Shown piece by piece: positions 55,767-57,550 of a stretch of DNA of 64,000 nt. This DNA comes from Adiantum capillus-veneris (lineage: Eukaryota > Streptophyta > Polypodiopsida > Polypodiales > Pteridaceae), in NCBI GenBank assembly GCA_014529385.2, contig CM043955.1, positions 134,922,108 through 134,986,107 on the forward strand, in the 5' to 3' direction. Within the stretch, counting starts at the first letter, position 1, and each line of letters begins with the position of its first letter. A program made the position numbers and the translations under genes. The notes under the pieces are model-generated. The model saw only the letters and a program-made list of their open reading frames with translations, did no database searches and was not told the origin of the DNA.

Positions 55767-56408
55767 CTAAACCAATCAACTAGGCAATGAATTAATGATT
55801 ATACAATGGGGAGTAGGTGTACTTATATTCTAGCCCAGGGGCCTTAAGTACCCCCTTCAATAAATTGCCCTACCCAGAATCTTGTCAAATAAGTAAAATA
55901 AATACCTAAAGACAAAATAAATATTGCGATTCCATTGGGACATTCACTTGAGATATAACAACTAGAGGAGTTGTAGCCCGTCGGGCAGCAGTTTCAAAAA
56001 ACTAATAGAAGGATCTTTTTCACGCACAAAAAAGGGTATAATCTCTAGATCTCCTGTAACCAATGATTTACAGAAGCTCAAAGCCTCATGAACGCCAATA
56101 GAAGGTGAAACAACAATAAAAGCTATCAAGGCAAGCAAAACTCGAAATGTCAATAAGTATTCAGCTGTAGAAACCCAAATCACAGGTAAAATAAGATGAT
56201 TTGAAGATAATTTACAGAAAAAGAAATCCATTACCTGGTGAATGGGAACAGGTTGTTGCTGAGCAGGGGAGACTAGGAGAGGTCCAGCTATGAAGGAGAG
56301 AAGGAAGAGCAAAAACAAGGTAGATCCGCAGAGGATGAAGGGATTGAAAACAAAAGTAGAGGCGATAAGCCGTCTGGCATGTGATTTGCGCCGGCTCCGC
56401 TGCGCCAT
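12262..56408 (-). CDS. Plant O-fucosyltransferase family protein, eight exons seen, 3' end missing
   Basis: Joining the eight minus-strand exons gives an uninterrupted reading frame of 410 codons plus 2 nt. It reads as a type II membrane protein: a basic N-terminus, one hydrophobic anchor (about residues 21-45), then an O-fucosyltransferase domain. Family motifs in order are IWASKLS..YYGC, SGGLNQQRTG, ATLVVPQLDH.SFW, KFDYRLSN.L, HLRFEPDMLAF, GGGAKEI, LTPEEVGLMLRALGY, MFPNFFTKDML and SDVFITNNNGNMARILAGR. Known members are Golgi GDP-fucose-dependent transferases or close relatives; the substrate cannot be read from sequence. The usual C-terminal part after AGRR is absent and should follow intron 8. 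Introns 1, 2 and 4 are 5.9, 23.6 and 12.8 kb of mostly transposons; introns 3, 5, 6 and 7 are 81, 214, 231 and 77 bp. Whether the gene is still functional depends on the odd exon 8 donor. Confidence 0.9.
12671..12773 (-). CDS. O-fucosyltransferase exon 7
   Basis: 103 bp, acceptor ACATAG|ATTCGAG and donor ATTCCT|GTAACA. It encodes FEPDMLAFTGCYYGGGAKEI followed by KELTLLRKQWKNIP. It completes the HLRFEPDMLAF.GC signature begun in exon 6. Both flanking introns are short (231 and 77 bp). Confidence 0.95.
13005..13186 (-). CDS. O-fucosyltransferase exon 6
   Basis: 182 bp, acceptor CACATTTCAG|GTGATT and donor CCTTAG|GTAAGG. It encodes VILLKKFDYRLSNRLDEDLQ, then KLRCKVNYHALQFTQAI and ends in RNGRYIALHLR. 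The terminal arginine lies in the HLRFE motif, part of the catalytic/GDP-fucose site in this fold, and is split across the intron. Confidence 0.95.
13401..13587 (-). CDS. O-fucosyltransferase exon 5
   Basis: 187 bp, acceptor GTTTGCAG|CAACTTC and donor AATAGG|GTAAGCC. It encodes SNFSDIFDEENFISTLKQFV, then PIVKELP and TPDYYWKYVLPVLQKNR. This is the segment that follows SFWKD in the family, so exons 4 and 5 join cleanly across the 12.8-kb intron 4. Confidence 0.93.
13588..14169 (+). other. Intron 4 start, with a candidate LTR-element 3' end
   Basis: No exon seen. AAAAGTGGGAG (13995-14005) followed by TGTGTAGACAC (14006) looks like a copia polypurine tract and LTR start on the plus strand, with a TATA-like CTATATAAAT at 14144-14153. 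The LTR would be interrupted by LINE E. No second LTR or primer-binding site was found, so this is tentative. Confidence 0.35.
14529..15628 (+). pseudogene. LINE E ORF1 and partial RT, before the copia insertion
   Basis: ORF1 starts at 14529 (MAASAPPQRHTTEAPSPDTT) and resembles LINE F ORF1, but loses frame near 14690. The text HGFDPTTDVLE near 14890-14920 jumps to the RT region, where 14942-15196 reads MSALYRHAHSQVLLAGGRGD, SVRQGFALAPFLFLFYA and EFADDSTLYLEG (catalytic FADD). Further RT and thumb sequence follows to 15628. No intact protein can be made. Confidence 0.8.
15634..15821 (+). repeat. 5' LTR of the nested copia element
   Basis: Starts TGCTGGGGTATAGGCGTC and ends CCCCTTCA. A TATA-like stretch (TTGTATACCTTATACATAG) lies mid-LTR. 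It differs from the 3' LTR at several positions. The first dinucleotide pair is TG...CA. Confidence 0.92.
16944..17219 (+). CDS. Copia-type Gag N-terminal domain, shortened
   Basis: 91 codons starting MADFSFDFQRYGLTQFHGAD, then FVAWKEHMLVALADLGQDKP and STIRLHLVESVDWQVS. The F.G..F..WK..M pattern is the usual start of copia Gag. It stops at TAA (17217) in the same frame as the following 530-codon ORF, so one stop codon separates them. The middle part of a normal Gag (between TTHALWQ and the zinc knuckle) is missing. Confidence 0.8.
   Translation: MADFSFDFQRYGLTQFHGADFVAWKEHMLVALADLGQDKPLRGLSAKPKSMRDDDWQDLDELAMSTIRLHLVESVDWQVSRETTTHALWQS
17226..18818 (+). CDS. Copia-type Gag-protease-derived ORF, 530 aa, lacking integrase and RT core
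   Basis: Zinc knuckle CWHCGHRGHIRRRC is at about residues 35-48. The protease motif is WLLDSDATFHVTSH (~110); the usual DSGA is DSDA here, which probably weakens or abolishes catalysis. A pre-integrase-like stretch VRYVPDLRRDLISIRHL follows. Residues ~270-420 are a Ser/Glu/His-rich region with repeats such as SSSESQQIEWSC that I do not recognise. The end holds a vestige of the RT C-terminus (GGLMYEMLILRPDIAAAVG, VVSRLL). No integrase and no YVDD. It is in frame with the 91-codon ORF upstream. Confidence 0.78.
   Translation: MYATSMSTGKSSPTSMSMGEIDPTRKSRRHRDLTCWHCGHRGHIRRRCFKRLRQQRRQMRDADLDTTDASEISTVVTEYACDGDVTFTSSLSSDNLMSTDCISDCTLSSHWLLDSDATFHVTSHREWFSTFSSGRLGCVHMADGAVYDIEGTGDVCLSLPNGMRFTLRHVRYVPDLRRDLISIRHLRDSGCQISLRERDFVMHFGSLVIARGARSGTGYPLHVDHGRDGVVSVIMQPGRQRESRRVSFACGLQGTLHGVQSSELVVHTVGARLEQSHREVTESDMHALLVTEQSRESVVRDTSMQDRQVERSCSSESRQDVVQESMHTELEHESSSESQQIEWSCLQWMIAEEAETSAIMQSFLSMLDSEHGDIVVKDMSSSRHLEQLVCSEVARQVDASFVDSQEMHVADTPRQSKMPIARDIYVDACSVELAGPASIASAFGGLMYEMLILRPDIAAAVGAFAVGVVSRLLTDDGIVHEGDADIAYILAVRVWYVWWCMDLHGSRTARCTQSQPASGHRLRAVFSHLL
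18872..19063 (+). repeat. 3' LTR of the nested copia element
   Basis: Starts TGTTGGGGTATAGGCGTC after the polypurine tract and ends CCCCTTCA, next to the second CAAAG. It includes a slightly longer CT run than the 5' LTR. Confidence 0.93.
19069..20710 (+). pseudogene. LINE E ORF2 C-terminal region, after the copia insertion
   Basis: It continues the LINE after the CAAAG duplication. Frames include LWDTRQPRRVTLFQWWLVAH, RATAVGSWLVHSGLSAACVA and CDQPLESQRHCLWDC, a zinc-binding reverse-transcriptase tail (zf-RVT type). LINE F has the same region at 38887-40150. Several frame changes are present. The 3' UTR and tail follow to 20914. Confidence 0.75.
20930..21304. other. Intron 4 sequence with nothing recognised
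   Basis: AT-rich, no coding signal, no repeats beyond short A and T runs. Confidence 0.6.
21305..21920 (-). pseudogene. L1-type LINE C-terminal fragment (zf-RVT)
   Basis: Minus-strand frame 21926-21486 reads WWKHTMSHIWQSHLPLKERF, then FLWRCLVGALPVGSVL, HCPRCLEAEETLPHLLWRC and HSRAFIRQVSTAL. This is the zinc-binding tail of plant LINE reverse transcriptases (W..iW....P.K...F.WR and CP.C...EET..HL...C). Broken frames continue to 21305. It is cut at 21920 by a solo LTR. It is unlike LINE A/B and LINE E/F in sequence. Confidence 0.78.
21921..22571 (+). repeat. Solo gypsy LTR with internal telomere-like array
   Basis: Starts TGTCACAAAG and ends CCTTGTGACA, a perfect 8-bp terminal inversion (TGTCACAA/TTGTGACA). 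It shares the body of the 1303-1726 LTR family: GGCCAAGGGCCTTTAAATAT (TATA at 22310-22318) and CCGAAAGGGGCGCCAAGG near 22413. No internal gypsy sequence is next to it, so it is a solo LTR. I could not confirm a 5-bp duplication. Confidence 0.75.
21955..22153 (+). repeat. Telomere-like minisatellite (AAACCCTAA core) inside the LTR
   Basis: A 15-bp unit with AAACCCTAA core repeats in alternating forms (CAGAAACCCTAACTG and CTGAAACCCTAATTC), making a 30-bp higher-order unit. Near 22091-22112 and 22137-22153 it shortens to CCCTAAACCCTAACCC, the plant telomere motif. It lies between the LTR start and the part shared with other LTR copies. Confidence 0.9.
22572..23207. other. Intron 4 sequence with nothing recognised
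   Basis: A short AC microsatellite lies near 22779-22792. A plus-strand ORF of 160 codons (22718-23200) has no recognisable motif and low-complexity stretches; I do not call it a gene. Confidence 0.5.
23208..23620 (+). repeat. 88-bp tandem repeat, decaying
   Basis: The unit starting GTCACCCACCATGTGATGCA at 23208 is repeated almost exactly at 23296; a third, partly diverged start lies at 23384 (GTCACCCATCCCATG). Two more degenerate starts lie near 23451 and 23590 (CAATGCTCTATRTCAYCC-like). A period of 88 bp is exact for the first three. Confidence 0.88.
23626..25431 (-). mobile_element. Short LTR-type element with ~540-bp terminal direct repeats
   Basis: Direct repeats 23626-24171 and 24897-25431 flank 725 bp. 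On the minus strand the repeat ends ...GCTACA and is followed, at 24885-24861, by TTTTTGGCACGCCCGGTGGG, which resembles the junction sequence after the 5' LTR of some plant gypsy elements. This sets the orientation as minus. The internal part has only a low-complexity ORF, so it would be a non-autonomous or deleted copy. LTR starts do not show a clear TG, so the true outer limits are uncertain. Confidence 0.6.
25432..25859. other. Intron 4 sequence with nothing recognised
   Basis: Short ORFs on both strands, none with a recognisable motif. Confidence 0.5.
25860..26170 (+). pseudogene. LINE A/B-family RT fragment, heavily decayed
   Basis: In shifting frames it reads LVDFLKALDTIAKAGLL, then NLGVPSV, LALYEAL, GVKQGCSLSPTFLV and IDEISEHIDRGRNKGAQLA. 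These match LINE A's FVDFRKAFDMVPRARL...GVKQGCPLSPTLF...YIDREGDRGAQLAG in order. It is on the opposite strand to LINE A and B and has no CT tract at its ends. Confidence 0.75.
26395..26483 (-). CDS. O-fucosyltransferase exon 4
   Basis: 89 bp, acceptor TTTGTAG|ATAATT and donor ACCAG|GTTGGT. It encodes IIDAVVVARILNATLVVPQL followed by DHTSFWKDT, the conserved stretch after GGLNQ. The usual residue before LDH is glutamate (PELDH); here it is Q. The phase-2 end is completed by the first base of exon 5 to read SNFSDIFDEE. Confidence 0.93.
26565..26638 (-). CDS. O-fucosyltransferase exon 3 (GGLNQQR motif)
   Basis: 74 bp, acceptor CTTCTTAG|GTCAAG and donor GGG|GTAATAG. It encodes QVEYRSNGYLLVEASGGLNQ followed by QRTG. 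The SGGLNQQRTG motif is a hallmark of the N-terminal fold of plant O-fucosyltransferases, near the GDP-fucose site. Only 81 bp of intron separate it from exon 4, although the intron before it is 23.6 kb. Confidence 0.92.
27012..28521 (-). repeat. 3' LTR of the chromovirus
   Basis: 1510 bp, nearly identical to the copy at 33206-34718. It contains a GAGAGTGAGA-type simple repeat around 27910-27945 and a GC-rich block near 28100-28185 (GCCGCCCGCCCGGGC). Confidence 0.96.
28534..29037 (-). pseudogene. Chromovirus integrase C-terminus and chromodomain, after an in-frame stop
   Basis: Same frame as the 1216-codon ORF, right after its stop. It reads LEKGQYVLLRFEKARLKKRV, then FYGPFKVTDKVNDVTFRLGL, IHNAFHVSLLRPYVG and a chromodomain-like end QIIHHSERQLKSG...RKYLVKFKNYTPLDAKWM followed by ESDL. 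Chromodomains steer chromovirus integration through histone marks. A single nonsense codon cuts it off from Pol. Confidence 0.88.
29038..32688 (-). CDS. Chromovirus Gag-Pol polyprotein, 1216 aa in the open frame
   Basis: Gag (about 1-170; YLKGTASNWWLTLI, YVDRFWDVLLKVTPF), zinc knuckle CFKCGQVGHMKGDC (~230), protease ILFDPGSTDNFIS (~287), RT (~460-660; KKDGTFRMCIDYRSLNKIT, YHQIRI, FGLTNAPATFNRMMD, catalytic GVFFDDVLIF near 628), RNase H (YCDASGDCVGAVLNQEGHAI, IIKTDHQSL) and integrase (HHCC zinc region HAGH-like at ~960, then MDFITDLP, TIVSDRDPRMT and YHPQTDGQSEI). The frame ends in TAA at 29040-29038, but the same frame resumes at once. The N-terminal part of Gag lies upstream in other frames. 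Confidence 0.94.
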   Translation of the reverse strand: MKFDTYNGRCDNDKALAFIRQFEVAFVEGNFKERSKLRHVSLYLKGTASNWWLTLILEERKPQDWTAFKKEFYAQFLPPDYEEEVKKEWDRLSQSENETVPRYVDRFWDVLLKVTPFKKIDDSEKMRKFEAGLHEALQKAMKLYPRGNLQILMESARIADGIHDKGTPRKMEQSTYHAKQKALHEQPTSSTSSQKKKRTASEAEAKPNQPKKGRYLSPVELRTYISEGRCFKCGQVGHMKGDCPTKPPQPPSSNAVPDVQGNTTKDGKERALLKAWGSINNQRALILFDPGSTDNFISTQLADDLNLQPNRFGVSIQAQSAFKGQNSNSTPIIGKLNLKVDDYKDQESFLLASLEGCDVILGMPWHYKMHPIPDYVQKTLSFAHKGKEYLVLADAGDWRIPIANHIAIKKEMKKCVSAYLIFARERDMSVSQLSSSLEQKRLKLIERYKDCFADELPNELPPLRPEDHTIDLIPGSSPPNQPPYRVSLMQQEEILKQINELLEKGLIRPSTSPYCSPVLLVQKKDGTFRMCIDYRSLNKITIKNRFPIPRIDDILDKLQGASVFSRIDLKSGYHQIRIAPQDVHKTSFRTTFGLYEFLVMPFGLTNAPATFNRMMDRIFHSYRSFTGVFFDDVLIFSETEDEHYKHLALVFEELHKHKLFVNAKKSEFFLKEIHYLGHIVSHNQVRMDPEKIQAVVEWPTPTTVHDVRSFLGLCSYYRRFIRAFAAIAGPLHDLTKKRIPFHWGSGQKQAFEKLKYLLSHGPVLTVPDLRKPFEVYCDASGDCVGAVLNQEGHAIAYESRRLKDAELHASIYEKELLAVIHALSIWKHYLLGADFIIKTDHQSLRYFITQRKLSEKQMRWANFLSMFHFQILHTSRTKNAVADALSRRPKINALTTIYHEELESLSEMYPQDPDFATIWADLQAGHSKPPYSIRDNTLYRQQAICIAQPLRQKVMDEAHNSPYAGHRGIASTTSALERYFFWPTLRADIEKHVRECLVCQKVKYDRHKVYGKLQPLPVPNMPWESIAMDFITDLPRSKNGNDAIWTIVDRFSKQAHFLPVKKTIKADHMARIFLAQIFKHHGLPKTIVSDRDPRMTSLFWQALFENLGTKLDFSSAYHPQTDGQSEIANATVLDLLKCYVSERQSEWEQYLPIVEFAYNNTIHSSTGKAPFEIIYGKPLLLPIMVTKENIFAADEFVRNIDIAHQQVKQAILRTQE
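32689..33139 (-). pseudogene. Chromovirus Gag N-terminus, frameshifted
   Basis: 33139 starts MGGCEIEFSLLQQQVEELQK with a leucine-rich coiled coil. The text passes to a second frame near 32936 (HERQKKPPERHVRFNPKVQD, NSPQFSFMKDLEDIVSPEDM) and to the main frame near 32760 through a Lys/His-rich stretch before FDTYNGRCDNDKALAF. Two small indels therefore separate the start of Gag from the rest. Confidence 0.75.
33206..34718 (-). repeat. 5' LTR of the chromovirus
   Basis: 1513 bp. Differences from the 3' LTR are mostly single-base, for example near 33378, 33426, 33638, 34099 and 34430. It is followed directly on the minus strand by the primer-binding site. Confidence 0.96.
34724..35315. other. 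Intron 2 sequence with nothing firmly recognised
   Basis: AT-rich. The minus-strand text 35320-35170 (VVVCGNFTTFPPIHDML and then SLIGMQFMIVSPGHVVLHLE) looks protein-like and ends near TTTTCAG|GTATAG, but it matches no family I know and is not part of the O-fucosyltransferase. No call is made. Confidence 0.45.
35778..36329 (+). CDS. LINE F ORF1, DUF4283-like RNA-binding domain, 183 aa
   Basis: Complete ORF starting MEAQAPPQRDSDEAPSPDPA. The core LQATSVICKILGTRPSGGEL, LGRGYYQIKFETSEMASKVI, then VRAHFRQWRHGFDP and ISVFFPGLRREYLPLLSKIG, AIGTIM follows the DUF4283 pattern found in plant L1-type LINE ORF1 and related proteins, thought to bind the LINE RNA. There is no C-terminal CCHC knuckle, which many such proteins have; it may be lost. 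Confidence 0.8.
   Translation: MEAQAPPQRDSDEAPSPDPAEPTIRLALTPTEQARLATEVDRLQATSVICKILGTRPSGGELRDLLQARLLAEVGKILDVQFLGRGYYQIKFETSEMASKVIVMSPLTIRAVRAHFRQWRHGFDPTSDVLVEEADLPISVFFPGLRREYLPLLSKIGLAIGTIMETPRTATSEAAASVLSRSH
36330..40150 (+). pseudogene. LINE F ORF2: endonuclease-RT-zf-RVT, several stops
   Basis: Endonuclease from about 36330 (RIVSWNVQRLGGPQ, EHHLCESRIRH, GFLNIYAPN, SDHATVIL near 37020) has in-frame stops. The linker 37134-37860 follows. RT: PIYLIPKEGG, WRHITILNSTYKILSKAL, FVKERSILDNIF, LLLDFEKAYDRVYWDFL, CPLAPFLFLFYAEAM, EFADDSALYL (FADD at about 38440). The long open stretch is 38110-38886. The zf-RVT-like tail is 39540-39760. The 3' part has further stops and frame changes. Confidence 0.85.
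40408..40849. other. Intron 2 sequence with nothing recognised
   Basis: No coding frames, no repeats. Confidence 0.55.
40946..41242 (-). mobile_element. LINE G: 5'-truncated relative of LINE A/B between TC tracts
   Basis: The coding end reads NVTLECPEYAHIRANFQPLL, then TALGTYLTRILEHQKTLIGT, a LINE ORF2 C-terminus. The 3' UTR has the family block TTAACGTCC...GGCCAAAAATGACCCATGGGACC, and the tail is (ATTTG)4 on the plus strand, against (AAATG)n in LINE A, so it is a different subfamily. An (AG)8 tract abuts the truncated 5' end (41243-41259) and GAGAGCGAGAG abuts the 3' tail (40935-40945). The host is a gypsy LTR. Confidence 0.8.
41427..41804 (-). repeat. 189-bp tandem duplication of the LTR promoter region
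   Basis: The block starting GGGCACACTTATAAAGGCCC (plus strand) at 41427 is repeated at 41616 with a few changes. Each copy holds the TATA-like TTTATAAG (minus sense) and the upstream region. Other LTRs of the family have one copy. Confidence 0.92.
42911..43519. other. Intron 2 sequence, mostly unrecognised
   Basis: GC-richer at 42930-43050 with a poly-C stretch. No motif found, although the start may still belong to the gypsy chromodomain region. Confidence 0.4.
43520..43990 (+). pseudogene. Copia integrase fragment
   Basis: Broken frames read GLPSKNGVVEQKNRNVVEM, then AYIHVSKKQRGKFDSES, FVGYNIL and YRLYALERKEIGVVR. This is the end of the copia integrase core (NGVAERKNR...FVGYS..SKGYRLY). 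The linking part has stops. It ends near the GA tract at 44033. Confidence 0.75.
44033..44091 (+). repeat. (GA)n microsatellite at the LINE C 3' end
   Basis: 59 bp of AG/GA repeat directly followed by the (AAATG)n tail of LINE C. Confidence 0.96.
44092..45663 (-). mobile_element. LINE C: 5'-truncated LINE A/B family copy
   Basis: Minus-strand broken frames match LINE A ORF2 from the end of RT to the stop: QFEEPRTKLWLFDTLVASA-like text at 45435-45115, SWFQTHGFTMGRLPPFQYSL, TWIEPPQELGTKMAFYREHL and ICRFC near 44670, ending ILSRHPKCR at 44233. The 3' UTR (TTGACGTC...GGCCAAAATGACATATGAGACC) and the (AAATG)n tail touch the GA tract. The 5' end at about 45663 joins copia sequence directly with no CT tract. 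Confidence 0.88.
46092..47177 (-). pseudogene. Copia D protease and integrase
   Basis: The open stretch 47177-46479 holds the protease motif WYFDSGATKHTISHH (DSGA intact), LYVPGIKKNLLSVS, the pre-integrase LWHARFGRLNFASLLRLQKS with CVKHVCEGCILGKM (HHCC) and HSDICGP at the start of the integrase core. After a frameshift, 46280-46092 reads ATYVLNRCPTKALQSMTPYE, AWHDRKSS and MRVFGCLAYALVP. Beyond it KCIFVGYSTESKGYMLYHP is followed by a stop. Confidence 0.88.
47867..48116 (-). pseudogene. Copia D Gag N-terminal part
   Basis: Reads MLDNNTNVFKMFATEDRLDG, then DNYPMWAYMMQYVLVSKGVW and NIVQGIDVRPG. It matches the plus-strand Gag at 63880 (MADNNNTDVFKMFA). The frame opens at 48175 but this ATG corresponds to the start of the other copy. 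The frame is lost near 47867. Confidence 0.82.
48277..48916. mobile_element. Probable DNA-transposon MITE inserted in the copia D leader
   Basis: The 640-bp segment is absent from the otherwise matching leader of the copia at 63700-63740. Its ends are short inverted repeats: CATAGTTTTTTT on the left and GGAAAAACTATGG on the right. The flanks GCCTGCGC (48269-48276) and CCCTTGCGC (48917-48925) look like an imperfect 8-9-bp target duplication; removing the segment and one flank restores the alignment. Duplication size fits hAT or Mutator-like elements. No transposase is encoded. Confidence 0.55.
49099..49271 (-). repeat. 5' LTR of copia element D
   Basis: Minus strand starts TGTGAACACACTTAGGACC and ends CCCTAATTCCAACA, followed by ATTGGTATCAGGGC. 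It aligns with the LTR 63321-63518, with a shorter middle. Confidence 0.85.
49389..49617 (-). repeat. LTR H1 with internal GA microsatellite
   Basis: On the minus strand it ends ...ACTTTGACA followed at once by TGGTATCAG (primer-binding site, 49388-49380). It carries (GA)n at 49416-49456. It is related to the LTR at 55674-55960 and a fragment at 53099-53168. Copia D is inserted about 117 bp into its internal region. Confidence 0.7.
49618..50229. other. Intron 2 sequence next to exon 2, nothing recognised
   Basis: AT-rich with no repeats or coding frames. Confidence 0.55.
50230..50320 (-). CDS. O-fucosyltransferase exon 2
   Basis: 91 bp, acceptor TTTTAG|GATGC and donor CTAG|GTTAGG. It encodes DAKDSLAKDIWASKLSQNYY followed by GCSDPSPSFL. 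The IWASKLS...YYGC segment is typical of plant O-fucosyltransferases just upstream of the GGLNQ motif. It ends in phase 1, which exon 3 completes as glycine. The ORF is too short to stand out without splicing. Confidence 0.85.
50321..51189. other. Intron 1 sequence with one unassigned ORF
   Basis: Mostly non-coding. A minus-strand ORF at 51039-50794 (81 codons; IARMTRPSCWTQIGALHFDG, NKHYVNFPPVELQGHL, NPDYMLIHDVFGDI) has normal protein-like composition but matches no family I recognise. It does not continue the O-fucosyltransferase frame, since exons 1 and 2 already join in phase. Confidence 0.4.
51190..51645 (-). pseudogene. Ty3/gypsy RT fragment
   Basis: Minus-strand broken frames read LVQKKDNTFRMCVD, SLNKITIKNRFPIPQIDDIL, NKLQGAQIVSRIDLKSGYHQ, FRTTFGFEFLVMSFYLTKTP and IIFFDNILVFSHTEEEH. 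This is close to the RT of the chromovirus at 27012-34718, with the catalytic FFDD degraded to FFDN. It lies in intron 1. Confidence 0.85.
51646..52168. other. Intron 1 sequence with nothing recognised
   Basis: It contains a short GAGTC repeat near 51897-51917 and a CT-rich stretch near 52037-52097. Confidence 0.5.
52169..53098. repeat. Duplicated block with two L1-type LINE tails and an inverted repeat
   Basis: A LINE E/F-family tail lies at about 52275-52476 (CACATGTGTGGCTTTTCCTC... CTAATAGAAGGATC then A(9)). A second, shorter tail lies at about 52960-53098 (CACATGTGTGGCTTTTCC). The text before each tail is alike (TGTGGAAGTGT.AATTC at 52169 and 52910), so the block is a ~740-bp duplication. 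A minus-strand copy of the tail start at 52830-52885 makes an inverted repeat with 52960-53010. Confidence 0.6.
53099..53393 (+). mobile_element. LTR H fragment followed by a truncated L1-type LINE tail
   Basis: 53099-53168 (TGACAAAG, AAGCGTAGAGCCAAGAGAG and a GA tract) matches the LTR at 55674-55740. From 53172 a LINE E/F 3' end follows (GGTGCTCAGATGGCACTAC, CTCATTGTATATATG, CTAATAGAAGGATC) ending in A(13) at 53393. The LINE is truncated to its last 220 bp. Confidence 0.75.
53394..55673 (+). mobile_element. Ty3/gypsy element: LTR end, primer-binding site and decayed gag
   Basis: The partial LTR (53394-53565) starts at the shared motif CGAAAGGGGCGCC and ends GTGTCCAAGCCCGTAATA. The primer-binding site TGGTATCAGATCTC follows (53566-53579). 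The gag ATG is at 53627 (MGSRGEPDRDN). Broken frames carry EYEEDVITAWHHLRMNKEDT, YCERFSDTYLLVSSFQKITL and RLMRHAKQGFGMHACSS, matching the gag at 1-300. At 54867-54984 a 42-bp unit rich in Ser/Glu codons is repeated three times. No pol is recognisable after it. Confidence 0.75.
55674..55960 (-). repeat. LTR H2 with GA microsatellite
   Basis: TGTCAAAGTC...AGATATAACA on the plus strand; on the minus strand TGTTATATCT...CTTTGACA, followed by TGGTA. (GA)n lies at 55713-55761. It is homologous to 49389-49617. The two LTRs are far apart and not clearly one element. Confidence 0.7.
55961..56034 (+). mobile_element. Very short L1-type LINE tail
   Basis: GAGGAGTTGTAGCCCG..., CTAATAGAAGGATC, TTTTTCACGC then A(6). 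It matches only the last ~70 bp of LINE F. It abuts LTR H2 and lies 200 bp inside intron 1 from exon 1. Confidence 0.75.
56235..56408 (-). CDS. O-fucosyltransferase exon 1 (start codon, membrane anchor)
   Basis: 58 codons beginning MAQRSRRKSHARR, followed by the hydrophobic run FILCGSTLFLLFLLSFIAG and a proline-rich stem ending PVPIHQ. This is the shape of a Golgi type II signal anchor. It ends CAG|GTAATG, a good donor in phase 0, which joins exon 2 in frame. The start is the first ATG of this frame. The link to exon 2, 5.9 kb away, rests on frame, phase and the expected protein layout, so it is slightly less sure than the other exons. Confidence 0.72.
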
Positions 56409-57149
56409 ATCGCTTCTGCTCTTGTATCAGACGTGTCCCATGGCCAGTTCCTCTTGGTCTGCCTCACTAGCATGGCTTACACGGACGTGGGATGGTGCGA
56501 CTCATGCTGCCCATGCAACGTGTTGTTATCAGCAGAGATTGCTTTGCCAGAACGACAGAAAAGGTTGCTTGTCTATGAGAGTTCCGTTGACCTTTTGCCA
56601 AAGTGGGGCCGGCACTGCCCGTTATTAAAATTAAAATGGCCTGTCTTTCACATTAAGCAACACGAAAAGGGAATAAACCGTAAAAACATAACTTCTAAAG
56701 GCATCCTCGTAGTGGGTCAACCCTTGCTATATCGAAGTGTGGGTGTAAGAGGTTCTTCACACGGTGAGTTTTGAAAAGGAAAATAGAGGGTTCTTTTCAA
56801 ATTTTCACATTCACACGATGTGTTCGAAAGAGTTTGGAGTAGTTGAGCTAAAATGTAGGGAGATTGGTTCTTTTTCATAAACTTTTGCTATTTTGCAAAA
56901 GCTTATGAATAGGAACATCCTTTTGTACAAACGTAACTTGAGATTATGGGTAGCATTCTAATCAAGGAGTCCATATTTTATGTGTGCAATAAAGTGACCT
57001 ACACTAGCAAGTCTTTGGAACAAAAAAGACGTGCGTGTGAATGCTCACATATTCCATTTGCCTCCTTCAAGGAAAGTTTTGGAGTAGTTACAGAATTGCC
57101 CGTGTGAAGGCCCTCTAATATGTATGGATGCAATTTCAGTTAAAAAATT
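56409..57149. other. Upstream region of the O-fucosyltransferase gene
   Basis: Immediately 5' of the start codon on the minus strand, so it should hold the 5' UTR and promoter. No clear TATA or other element could be fixed. Confidence 0.4.
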
Positions 57150-57258
57150 TGTAAAAATATAACAAGTTGCACTAAAACTCAAAATGGCTAGCCCTTTCAT
57201 AAGCCTAAAAGACCTTTATACAAGTACAAAGAGTTATCTATATATGTATTTATTTTGA

Positions 57259-57313
<55 letters not shown>

Positions 57314-57471
57314 TACAAAAAAAAAATTGTAAAAATATATCAAGTTGAACTAAAACTAAAAATGGCCAGCTCTTTCATCTATAATATTATAAAAGGGGGA
57401 GGAATCCCCCCCACGTGTCGTAAACTCCTTGATCCGGTTGGTTCCGGTAGTGTTGCATGCAACTCAGTGCG

Positions 57472-57550
<79 letters not shown>

